From Pseudomonadota bacterium (lineage in GTDB: Bacteria; Desulfobacterota; Desulfobacteria; Desulfobacterales; RPRI01): DNA of 7,846 bases. Shown here piece after piece: positions 1 through 6,164 of the stretch. Each line of letters begins with the position of its first letter. Position 1 is the first letter of the stretch. The translations under genes and the position numbers were made by a program. A model generated the notes under the pieces. That model saw only the letters and a program-made list of their open reading frames with translations. It did not search any database and was not told the DNA's origin. The DNA lies in the NCBI GenBank assembly GCA_018830925.1, contig JAHJRK010000286.1:1-7846 (forward strand), given 5' to 3'.

Positions 1-1
1 T

Positions 2-1066
2 ATTGTCTTAGGTCTTGGCAAGGTTGGTTCCCTGGTTGCCATACTGCTTCATGAAACCGGTTTTGATGTGACTGGGGCGGATATTGCCGATTCAATAGAT
101 CTGCCGGTTAAGAAGCGAATAATCGATCTTTTAAAAACTGATACCCTGCATCAAATAATGAAGAACTTTGATGCGGTTATCTCATGTCTTCCATACAACT
201 TTAATAAAGATGTAGCCTCAGTTGCTCATAAACTTGGTATGCACTATTTTGATCTTACCGAGGATATAGAGACAAGTAAAGCAATTATTAAGATGAGTAA
301 AAATGCCAGGGCAATTATGGCACCCCAGTGCGGCCTTGCTCCGGGTTTTATTGCCATTGCCGGAGCATCTCTTGCCGAAGCCTTTGAAAAAATCCGAAAT
401 ATAAAGCTTCGTGTTGGCGCTCTGCCGCAACATCCTACCGGCCTTCTTGGATATGCCTTCAACTGGTCACCCGAAGGGGTTGTGAACGAATATCTTAATG
501 ACTGCGAGGTAATAGAAGACGGTCACAGGAAATTCGTATCTCCGCTGGAGTGGCTGGAAACTATTGTAATCAATGGTGTACAGCTGGAAGCCTTCACTAC
601 ATCCGGGGGGATTGGCAGCATGTGCGAAACCTATAATGGAAGGGTCGAAAACCTGGACTACAAGACGATTCGGTATCCGGGTCATTCCAAACTCATGAAT
701 TTTATTTTCCACGAACTCCTTATGCGTCAGGACAGAATAAGAACCGGTGAAATACTGGTCAATGCCAAACCACCTGTAAAAGAGGACGTTGTATATATTC
801 ATGTTTCGGTTGAAGGATGGAAAAGAAGGTCTTTGTCCCGTGATGAATTTGTCAAAGCGTATTACCCGATGGAAATAGCCGGTCGCACGTGGAGGGCTAT
901 TTCATGGACCACTGCCGCCTCTGCCTGCGCGGTTGTAGAAATGGTAAATAATGGTGATTTGCCGGCTAAGGGCTTTTTAAAACAAGAGTCAATTTCCCTT
1001 GATAAGTTCATGAAAACAATGAATGGCCGTCTTTACGATGGAAAACTCCATGGAGGAAAATGTTAG
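2..1066 (+). CDS. Saccharopine dehydrogenase-family oxidoreductase (5' end cut by window edge)
   Basis: The reading frame is open from base 2, so the gene starts before the window. 354 residues are visible and probably only a handful are missing, because the visible protein opens directly in the first beta strand of a Rossmann fold with a GLGKVG dinucleotide-binding motif at visible residues 4-9. The GTG at 68 is internal, since it would remove that motif. Further family marks are the ISCLPYN segment (near visible residue 60), the CGLAPGF segment (near 110), GGIGSMCETY and YKTIRYPGHSKLMNFIF in the central catalytic-like domain, and IAGRTWRAISWTTAASACAVVE near the C-terminus. Members are NAD(P)-dependent and act on saccharopine or related amino-acid/imine substrates in the cytosol. 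The exact substrate cannot be read from sequence: lysine metabolism is the default, but polyamine-type relatives such as carboxynorspermidine synthase share the fold. Sampled lines are near 42% G+C. It converges on uup with a 50 bp gap and has no visible operon partner in the window. Confidence 0.85.
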   Translation: MVLGLGKVGSLVAILLHETGFDVTGADIADSIDLPVKKRIIDLLKTDTLHQIMKNFDAVISCLPYNFNKDVASVAHKLGMHYFDLTEDIETSKAIIKMSKNARAIMAPQCGLAPGFIAIAGASLAEAFEKIRNIKLRVGALPQHPTGLLGYAFNWSPEGVVNEYLNDCEVIEDGHRKFVSPLEWLETIVINGVQLEAFTTSGGIGSMCETYNGRVENLDYKTIRYPGHSKLMNFIFHELLMRQDRIRTGEILVNAKPPVKEDVVYIHVSVEGWKRRSLSRDEFVKAYYPMEIAGRTWRAISWTTAASACAVVEMVNNGDLPAKGFLKQESISLDKFMKTMNGRLYDGKLHGGKC

Positions 1067-1116
1067 CAACAGATCCTTTGGCTTTAATCCGCAGCAAGCC
1101 GCTTGGAATGCGCTTG

Positions 1117-3012
1117 CTATTGGGGTTCAAGGCTTTCGAGTATCTCCCAGCGAAGATAGTTCGCCTCAATATCCTGTTCCACTTCCGTGAGGCGTTTTTG
1201 AAGTACAGCGATCTCCTCTCTGCTTTTTTTGTAGAAGAAAGGATCGGACATGGCCGCGTGAAGAGCTTTTTGCTCGGATTCAAGTTCGTTGATCCTGCGT
1301 GGCAGTTCCGAGAGTTCCCGCGATTGCTTAAACCCGAGCTTCCTTGGCTTAGAGGATGGCTGGGGCAGCCGGACTTTTTTGGCCTCTTTTTTTTCGGGCG
1401 GCATCTCCACAGTCTTGGCCCTTTGCATCAGCCAGTCATCGTATCCTCCGGCATATTCGGTCACAAGCCCCTGGCCTTCAAATACAATGGTGCTGGTTAC
1501 AACGTTATTTAAAAAAGCCCGGTCATGACTGACCAGCAGAAGGGTCCCTTTATATTCGAATAGAAGTTCCTCAAGAAGCTCCAGAGTCTCGGCATCCAGA
1601 TCGTTTGTGGGTTCGTCCAGCACCAGAACATTGGCTGGTTTTGCAAAGAGCCTGGCAAGCAGCAGCCTGTTGCGCTCTCCGCCGGAAAGCACATGAACCG
1701 GCAGGCGGCATCTTTGCGGGGAAAAGAGAAAATCCTGCAGATGGCTTATCACATGGCGTTTCTGACCATTGAAGATGATAAAATCGTTCCCCTCACCGAT
1801 GTTTTGAACCGCGGTTTTCCGCTCGTCCAACTGAGCTCTGAGCTGGTCAAAATAGGCCACCTGAAGCTGTGTGCCATGACGTACAGTACCATTGTCAGGA
1901 GTGATCTCTTTTAACAGAATACCGAGCAGCGTGGTTTTTCCCGAACCGTTGGGGCCGATGACGCCGATCTTGTCCCCTCGCATTATGGAGGTGGAAAAGT
2001 CCCGGACAATGGAGGTTTGTCCGTAGGAATGGTTTACTGCTTGGGCTTCGATAACCAGCCGGCCGCTCCTTTCCGCTTTCTGGAGTTCCAACCGGACATT
2101 ACCTGTCTTTGCGCGGCGAGCCATGGCTTCCGCCCGTAATTGCTGCAGTACCCGGACGCGGCCTTCGTTGCGAGTGCGGCGGGCCTTGACACCCTGCCTG
2201 ATCCAGACCTCTTCCTGGGAAAGTTTTTTATCGAACACCCGGTTTTGCTGCACTTCGGCTTCAAATGAGGCTTCCCTGCGTTTTATGTAGGTGTCATAGT
2301 TGCAGTCGTAGGAGGTCAGGCGGCCCCTGTCCAGCTCTATAATGCGTGTGGCTATCCGTTTTAAAAAAGCACGGTCGTGAGTAATGAAAAGCAGGGTCTT
2401 TACATGGCGCAGGATATACTCTTCCATCCAGATGATGGCATCGATGTCCAGATGGTTAGTGGGTTCATCCAGCAAAAGCAGGTCGGGTTCCTGAGCCAGG
2501 GCGCGGGCGAAAAGCGTTCGCCGCTTCATACCTGAGGAAAGGTCGGAGAACCTGCTTTCAGGATCAAGACCTGTCCGGGACAAGGCGCTTTCTATGGTAT
2601 TTTTTAATACCGTCAACCCGCCGTGAGTGTCCATTAACTGCCGCAGCGAATCCCTCCTCTGGAAGTGGTTGTTGCTGCTTTCAGCCTCAAGCAGTTTGCA
2701 GATGCGGTTGTGTTCGGCCAGCGCCTTCCCCTTTTCACCGAGACCCAGAGCTACCACCTCAAAGATCGTGCCATCGGATCCGGAAGGCACCTCCTGTTCC
2801 AGGATCGCGATGGTGATACCCTGCTGACGCCAGATATCGCCGCTGTCGGGCAGAATGGTGTTGCATAGAAGCTTGAGCAGGGAAGACTTGCCCACGCCGT
2901 TTCGGCCCAGCAGACAGATACGCTGACCCTTTTCGATTTGAAGATTAACATTTTCGAGTAAAGGAGCGTTACCAAAGCCCCAGCACACGTCACGCATAGC
3001 GATAAAAGCCAT
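1117..3012 (-). CDS. uup: ABC-F family ATPase, Uup type
   Basis: This is a soluble protein of 631 aa (E. coli Uup is about 635) with two ATP-binding domains and no membrane segments. Domain 1 has Walker A GRNGVGKS (36-43), a signature LSSGM (158-162) and Walker B LLLLDEP with catalytic E183, followed by TNHLD. Domain 2 has Walker A GPNGSGKT (353-360), LSGGE (442-446) and Walker B VLVLDEP with E467. The ABC-F inter-domain arm runs from about 235 to 310 and carries WIRQGVKARRTRNEGR (270-285), a Uup hallmark. The tail from about 565 to 631 is a charged coiled coil preceded by a Lys/Pro-rich linker, matching the Uup C-terminal domain known to bind DNA. Family knowledge links Uup to ribosome function and to suppression of precise transposon excision and branched-DNA processing. 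The first signature is LSSGM where LSGGM is usual, a mild deviation. The ATG at 3012 is preceded by a weak AGG five bases upstream; an alternative ATG lies five codons in. Sampled lines are about 52-65% G+C, above the neighbours. The gene appears to be transcribed alone. Confidence 0.93.
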   Translation of the reverse strand: MAFIAMRDVCWGFGNAPLLENVNLQIEKGQRICLLGRNGVGKSSLLKLLCNTILPDSGDIWRQQGITIAILEQEVPSGSDGTIFEVVALGLGEKGKALAEHNRICKLLEAESSNNHFQRRDSLRQLMDTHGGLTVLKNTIESALSRTGLDPESRFSDLSSGMKRRTLFARALAQEPDLLLLDEPTNHLDIDAIIWMEEYILRHVKTLLFITHDRAFLKRIATRIIELDRGRLTSYDCNYDTYIKRREASFEAEVQQNRVFDKKLSQEEVWIRQGVKARRTRNEGRVRVLQQLRAEAMARRAKTGNVRLELQKAERSGRLVIEAQAVNHSYGQTSIVRDFSTSIMRGDKIGVIGPNGSGKTTLLGILLKEITPDNGTVRHGTQLQVAYFDQLRAQLDERKTAVQNIGEGNDFIIFNGQKRHVISHLQDFLFSPQRCRLPVHVLSGGERNRLLLARLFAKPANVLVLDEPTNDLDAETLELLEELLFEYKGTLLLVSHDRAFLNNVVTSTIVFEGQGLVTEYAGGYDDWLMQRAKTVEMPPEKKEAKKVRLPQPSSKPRKLGFKQSRELSELPRRINELESEQKALHAAMSDPFFYKKSREEIAVLQKRLTEVEQDIEANYLRWEILESLEPQ

Positions 3013-3057
3013 ATCAACCTATTTATAGACCAATAACAATTGCGATTCACAGTTTCC

Positions 3058-3084
3058 GGCATTGTCATCAAATATCACAATGCC
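3058..3084. promoter_or_regulatory. Inverted repeat upstream of uup, possible operator or leader hairpin
   Basis: GGCATTGT (3058-3065) and ACAATGCC (3077-3084) are perfect 8 bp complements separated by 11 bases, ending 46 bp before the uup ATG. The half-site spacing of about 19 bp centre to centre is compatible with a dimeric regulator on adjacent helical turns, and the arms could equally form a hairpin in a uup leader RNA. There is no T-tract, so a terminator is unlikely. Function is inferred from position only. Confidence 0.35.
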
Positions 3085-3130
3085 AACCAGTTCTCAAAAA
3101 GACTCTTAAAGTATTTTCCTGCTATTCATG

Positions 3131-3155
3131 AAAAAGCAGCATGTTTCTGCTTTTT
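3131..3155 (-). terminator. Bidirectional terminator-like hairpin between aminotransferase and uup
   Basis: AAAAAGCAG (3131-3139) and CTGCTTTTT (3147-3155) are perfect 9 bp complements around a 7-base loop. Either strand therefore reads A-tract, GCAG stem, loop, CTGC, then five U. The GC part of the stem is only four pairs, which is weak for an intrinsic terminator, but the symmetrical A/T tracts are typical. On the minus strand it would stop aminotransferase transcripts about 340 nt past the stop codon and insulate uup. Confidence 0.42.
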
Positions 3156-3408
3156 GCTTCCCCTTTTGTTAATCCATCGTGAGGAATACCCCACTCGGTG
3201 TTAATCAGTAAATCTGCGCTTCCGGGCTTATTTTATTTTAACACGATACTTCCCTTTTATATTATCGGTCAAACATTTGGGGAAATTGATGCTCCCCGTC
3301 ATTAAGAGTGGGGAATGCACTCGCTGTTTCGGTTCAATTTGCGACTTGGCGGGTAAGATTCCAGATATCAGGATCACCGGGACTGATAGTTATAACCGGT
3401 CTCTGGTT

Positions 3409-3445
3409 CGTACTTCGATATTCGTACTCCGTACTTCGATATTCG
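3409..3445. repeat. Two direct copies of a 16 bp repeat with CGATATTCG core
   Basis: CGTACTTCGATATTCG occurs exactly at 3409-3424 and again at 3430-3445, a 21 bp period with the linker TACTC. The core CGATATTCG (3416-3424, 3437-3445) recurs four more times, in both orientations, in the spacer on the other side of the aminotransferase gene. The repeat lies just downstream of that gene's stop codon, directly beside the CTTTGTG tract. Its function is unknown. It looks like a dispersed intergenic repeat family, not a CRISPR. Confidence 0.75.
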
Positions 3446-3474
3446 CTTTGTGCCTTTGTGTCTCTGTGTCTTTT
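3446..3474. repeat. Degenerate 8-nt tandem repeat (CTTTGTGY)
   Basis: The tract reads as three successive octamers, CTTTGTGC, CTTTGTGT and CTCTGTGT, followed by a partial CTTTT. The strand is almost purine-free apart from G at two fixed positions in each unit. It abuts the CGATATTCG repeat pair and begins 16 bp beyond the aminotransferase stop codon, so on the minus strand it would be an adenine-rich 3' untranslated segment. Confidence 0.6.
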
Positions 3475-3489
3475 ATCGTTTCAGACCAT

Positions 3490-4626
3490 TCACATCATAT
3501 AGAATTCTCTTATCTTCTCAACAACGTAGGTCTGCATATCTTCCGTAAGCTCCGGGTAAATGGGCAATGCAACCGTGCGCAGGGCGGCATTCTCAGAAAC
3601 CGGCATATCGCCTTCTCTGTATCCAAGGTATGCGAAACATTCCTGAAGATGAAGCGGAACAGGGTAATAAACCTCATTTCCTATTCCGGCATTGTTTAAA
3701 TGGCTTCTAAGATCATCCCTTTTTTCCGGAACTTCTATTACAAACTGATTGAAAATATGCCGGCTCTCTTTTTGAACAGGAAGTTTTATCTTTTCATCAA
3801 GGCCAGCTTCCCTGAAAAGCTTTGCGTATCTTTCCGCGTTTTTCTGACGTGCCCCTGTCCAGTCGTCAAGATGTTTCAGCTTGACCGAAACAACCGCAGC
3901 CTGGATGGCGTCAAGCCTGAAGTTGCCGCCGATATACCTGTGATAGTATTTGGGATGAGAGCCGTGAACGCGAAGTATATGAAGTTTTTCATAAAATGTG
4001 GCAGCTTTAGCGGTAACTATGCCGCCATCCCCGAAAGCGCCGAGGTTTTTCGAAGGGAAAAAAGAAAAACAACCGAAGCTGCCCATTGAACCGGCGCGCA
4101 TCCCTTTATACTCAGAACCTATGGCCTGTGCCGCGTCTTCAATTACAAGAAGATTGAATTTTTTGGCTATATCAAGGATGGGATCCATATCTGCGCACTG
4201 CCCGTAAAGATGCACCGGCATTATCGCCTTGAGACGAGCGCGTTCTACGGCCTTCATTGAACAGACAATCTCCGATATTTTATCCGGCGAGATATTATAG
4301 GTGTCAGGGTCAATATCGGCAAAAACCGGTTTTGCCCCGACGCGTGCAACCGAGCCTGCCGTTGCAAAAAATGTATACGGCGTGGTGATAACGCTGTCCC
4401 CTGGACCTATTCCTGCAGCCATAAGCGCAATAAGGAGCGCATCGGTGCCTGATGATACCCCAAGCGAATATCTTACTGAGCAGTATTCGGCTATCTCCTT
4501 TTCTAGTATCTCTACATGTGGCCCCAATATAAAATACTGGCTTTCGAATATATTGGCAGTCACATCCATAATTTCATCTTTAATTGTTCTATACTGCGCT
4601 TTTAAATCAAGAAGAGGTACTTTCAT
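3490..4626 (-). CDS. DegT/DnrJ/EryC1/StrS-family sugar aminotransferase (PLP)
   Basis: This 378 aa protein is full length for the family. It belongs to the fold-type I PLP aminotransferases that move an amino group, usually from glutamate, to a keto-sugar nucleotide in the cytosol. Visible marks are the N-terminal MKVPLLDLKAQY, phosphate-binding SSGTDAL (58-64), VHLYGQCADMD (138-148), the PLP-ring aspartate in IEDAAQAIGSEYKG (D164, with Q167), and the Schiff-base lysine in SFFPSKNLGAFGDGG (K193). RLDAIQAAVVSVKL (237-250) and YYPVPLHLQ follow in the C-terminal domain. The AAQ motif and PSK-lysine context resemble 3-amino sugar enzymes such as WbpE more than the perosamine synthases, which typically have AE at that spot, but the substrate is not decidable. 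AGGA (4636-4639) nine bases before the ATG supports this start. The manC gene upstream on the same strand suggests a polysaccharide or glycan precursor role. Repeat clusters lie on both sides. Confidence 0.93.
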   Translation of the reverse strand: MKVPLLDLKAQYRTIKDEIMDVTANIFESQYFILGPHVEILEKEIAEYCSVRYSLGVSSGTDALLIALMAAGIGPGDSVITTPYTFFATAGSVARVGAKPVFADIDPDTYNISPDKISEIVCSMKAVERARLKAIMPVHLYGQCADMDPILDIAKKFNLLVIEDAAQAIGSEYKGMRAGSMGSFGCFSFFPSKNLGAFGDGGIVTAKAATFYEKLHILRVHGSHPKYYHRYIGGNFRLDAIQAAVVSVKLKHLDDWTGARQKNAERYAKLFREAGLDEKIKLPVQKESRHIFNQFVIEVPEKRDDLRSHLNNAGIGNEVYYPVPLHLQECFAYLGYREGDMPVSENAALRTVALPIYPELTEDMQTYVVEKIREFYMM

Positions 4627-4635
4627 AATTAATGA

Positions 4636-4639
4636 TCCT
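4636..4639 (-). promoter_or_regulatory. Ribosome binding site of the aminotransferase gene
   Basis: AGGA on the minus strand lies nine bases before the ATG at 4626. It is the only Shine-Dalgarno-like match there and supports the MKVPLLDLKAQ start, which is also where family members begin. Confidence 0.55.
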
Positions 4640-4651
4640 GTTTGCCGAAGG

Positions 4652-4666
4652 TCCGCCTCAGGCGGA
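4652..4666. repeat. 15 bp perfect palindrome TCCGCCTCAGGCGGA
   Basis: TCCGCCT (4652-4658) and AGGCGGA (4660-4666) are perfect complements around a single central base. The palindrome sits 26 bp upstream of the aminotransferase ATG and 13 bp before its ribosome binding site. As RNA the one-base gap would have to open to a loop of at least three, so it reads more naturally as a DNA element: a short dispersed palindrome or a protein-binding site. No second copy was found by eye in this window. Confidence 0.55.
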
Positions 4667-4683
4667 GTTTATGGTTTATTGCC

Positions 4684-4777
4684 CGAATATCGTACATAGT
4701 ACATCGAATATCGTTGTTCGTGGTTCGGGATTCAATGTTTAGTTCCTCGATATTCGATGTCCGATATTCGATATTCC
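4684..4777. repeat. Cluster of CGATATTCG/CGAATATCG repeats with a 13 bp inverted pair
   Basis: Four exact core copies are present: CGAATATCG at 4684-4692 and 4705-4713, and the reverse form CGATATTCG at 4748-4756 and 4762-4770, with a fifth one-mismatch copy overlapping at 4769-4777. Two of them extend into a perfect 13 bp inverted repeat, ACATCGAATATCG (4701-4713) and CGATATTCGATGT (4748-4760), around a 34-base spacer. In a manC-aminotransferase transcript this could fold as a long hairpin. The same core occurs twice past the far end of the aminotransferase gene (3416-3445). No coding sequence is present between the manC stop and the next start, and no strong promoter is evident. Confidence 0.75.
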
Positions 4778-4789
4778 GTTTTCAACCCC

Positions 4790-6157
4790 TCACGCCTTGC
4801 ATCCCATCTCAACGCAAATAATCTCGGCCGGCTCATTTCCCTTATTCATGATCGGAATAAACCCGCTTGCTGAAATAACGGCGGCCTTCCCCCTGACAAG
4901 AGAGCGTACTCTTTTCCCTGATTCAATATTCACCGCACCTGAAACCGCGATAATCTGCCTGATACTGTCATGCGGATTTTTCATTTTATATAATGAACCG
5001 GGATATATGACAAGGCTTGTAACCGTAAAATCATCTTTTTGCTCAAGAAGGGTAAGACTCCCCCACGGGTAATGGATCGTCCTGTGCTGCTGGTATTCTT
5101 TACGTTTTTTCTGCTTGAGCCTTGCGACGATATTCTTAACATCCCTGCTGTTATCCATATCCGAAACAAAAACCGAGTCCGGTGTTTCAACAACTACCAC
5201 GTTTTCAAGGCTGTTCACGGCAATAAGCCTCTGTCGTCCCATTATAAAGCAGTTTTTGGTATTCTCCGCCACCACATCGCCGTCAATAACATTGTTCTTT
5301 TCGTCTTTAGGAAGAAAATCATACAGTGATTTCCAGGAGCCGATATCGCTCCACCCGAAATCGGAAGGAAGAACCACTCCTTTTTTTGTCTTCTCCATTA
5401 TTGCCACATCAAGGGAGATATTATCGAGCTTCTCGTAGTTTCGTTTTGTGAGATGCCTTTTTCCTGATGCAATCTTTGCCATTTTTTCATAAAGTGAGAG
5501 CTGATATCTTTTGAATTCCTGTAACATGATTCCGGCCCTGAATGCGAACATACCGCTGTTCCAGTAAAAATTTCCGGCACTGATATACCGTTCGGCGGTC
5601 TCCCTGTCCGGCTTTTCGACAAATCTTTTGATAAGGCATCCGCCCGATGAGACCTCGCTGCCTCCTTCTATGTACCCGTATCCGGTTTCAGGGTAATGGG
5701 GTTTTATGCCGAATGTGACAATATAGCCCTCTTCGGCAAGTTTTATGGCCGACTTGAGCCTGTCGTGAAAAAGCGATATGTTTTTTATTACATGGTCGGC
5801 AGGAAAAACGCATATAACCGCATCTTTTTCAGCTTTCAGGATATCAAGAAGTGCAAGCAAAACGGCAGGCGCGGTATTTTTCCCGCACGGTTCGCATATG
5901 ATCCTGCCGTCTGAGCGAACGCCTATTCCTTCCATATGCCTTGCGGTTTCATGGAAATGCTCTTTCGCACAGACTATCCTTACCTTCCCGATATCAAGAA
6001 CGGGCTCAAGCCTCTTTATGGTACTCTGGACCAGCGAATAATCGCCGATGAATCTGACAAGCTGTTTCGGGTAAAGCTCCCTTGAAACCGGCCAGAGACG
6101 GGTCCCCGTTCCACCGGCAAGAAGAACAGGGTATATACTGTATTTTGCATCAGGCAT
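4790..6157 (-). CDS. manC: Mannose-1-phosphate guanylyltransferase with degenerate mannose-6-phosphate isomerase-like C-terminus
   Basis: The protein is 455 aa, close to the ManC/AlgA/CpsB length of about 470-480. It makes GDP-mannose from mannose-1-phosphate and GTP in the cytosol, for surface glycans. Nucleotidyltransferase marks are LLAGGTGTRLWPVSRELYPKQ (12-32), EPCGKNTAPA (89-98), the metal-site PADH (119-122), FVEKP (179-183), FYWNSGMF (197-204) and PSDFGWSDIGSW (264-275). The C-terminal cupin (about 360-452) keeps the YPWGS entry and VSG strand. However, the usual Q-x-H-x-H-x3-E-H metal cluster is replaced by KMKNPHDSIRQ (391-401) and the later SVHR-type histidine by GFIPIM. Isomerase activity is therefore probably lost and mannose-6-phosphate would have to come from another enzyme. 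The ATG lies 7 bp after the dnaE stop. AGAGGA (6159-6164) is only one base from the ATG, unusually close, yet no other start fits the conserved N-terminus. Confidence 0.9.
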   Translation of the reverse strand: MPDAKYSIYPVLLAGGTGTRLWPVSRELYPKQLVRFIGDYSLVQSTIKRLEPVLDIGKVRIVCAKEHFHETARHMEGIGVRSDGRIICEPCGKNTAPAVLLALLDILKAEKDAVICVFPADHVIKNISLFHDRLKSAIKLAEEGYIVTFGIKPHYPETGYGYIEGGSEVSSGGCLIKRFVEKPDRETAERYISAGNFYWNSGMFAFRAGIMLQEFKRYQLSLYEKMAKIASGKRHLTKRNYEKLDNISLDVAIMEKTKKGVVLPSDFGWSDIGSWKSLYDFLPKDEKNNVIDGDVVAENTKNCFIMGRQRLIAVNSLENVVVVETPDSVFVSDMDNSRDVKNIVARLKQKKRKEYQQHRTIHYPWGSLTLLEQKDDFTVTSLVIYPGSLYKMKNPHDSIRQIIAVSGAVNIESGKRVRSLVRGKAAVISASGFIPIMNKGNEPAEIICVEMGCKA

Positions 6158-6158
6158 A

Positions 6159-6164
6159 TCCTCT
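6159..6164 (-). promoter_or_regulatory. Unusually close Shine-Dalgarno before manC
   Basis: AGAGGA on the minus strand ends one base before the manC ATG and follows directly on the dnaE TAA (6165-6167). Usual spacing is about five to nine bases. With the 7 bp gap, terminating dnaE ribosomes may restart at manC by translational coupling instead of by a well-spaced site of its own. A weaker AAAGG lies about 12 bases upstream, inside dnaE. Confidence 0.4.

Larger units (their letters stand above)
3013..3489. other. 477 bp gene-free intergenic region rich in repeats
   Basis: I see no credible gene here in any frame. Short open frames running into the aminotransferase gene from the left have no family resemblance and are antisense over most of their length. 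The region lies downstream of the aminotransferase and upstream of uup, both leftward. It contains an inverted repeat near uup (3058-3084), a terminator-like hairpin (3131-3155), a pair of direct repeats (3409-3445) and a pyrimidine/GT periodic tract (3446-3474). The stretch 3160-3400 has only weak inverted pairs, such as GTGTTAA (3198-3204) with TTAACAC (3238-3244) and CCCCACTC (3190-3197) with GAGTGGGG (3306-3313), whose significance I cannot judge. Confidence 0.7.

Noticed and set aside
68..1066. GTG at 68 as the start of the dehydrogenase
   Set aside because: The frame is open upstream and encodes the conserved GLGKVG Rossmann motif, so the start is outside the window.
1093..1118. Hairpin AGCAAGC / GCTTGCT between the convergent dehydrogenase and uup genes, as a shared terminator
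   Set aside because: The stem is 7 bp with a 12-base loop, neither strand has a following T-tract, and it overlaps the uup stop codon. It is too weak to list as a terminator.
1117..3012. ABC-F antibiotic-resistance (ribosome protection) protein
   Set aside because: The WIRQGVKARRTRNEGR arm and the C-terminal coiled-coil domain match the housekeeping Uup group better than ARE-type ABC-F proteins.
3013..3055. Promoter of uup with a TATAAA box at about 3023-3028 on the minus strand
   Set aside because: The -10-like hexamer is good, but no acceptable -35 lies 16-18 bp upstream and it would leave a leader of only a few bases.
3409..3445. CRISPR array
   Set aside because: There are only two 16 bp copies with a 5 bp linker, no spacers of usable length and no cas genes.
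3277..3699. Plus-strand open frame of 140 codons entering the aminotransferase gene
   Set aside because: It is composed of repeat DNA and antisense of a well-supported gene, with no family resemblance.
4686..4738. Promoter for the aminotransferase (TTGAAT, 17 bp, GATATT on the minus strand)
   Set aside because: Each hexamer matches the consensus at only four of six positions, and the -10 overlaps the repeat core, so the match may be chance.
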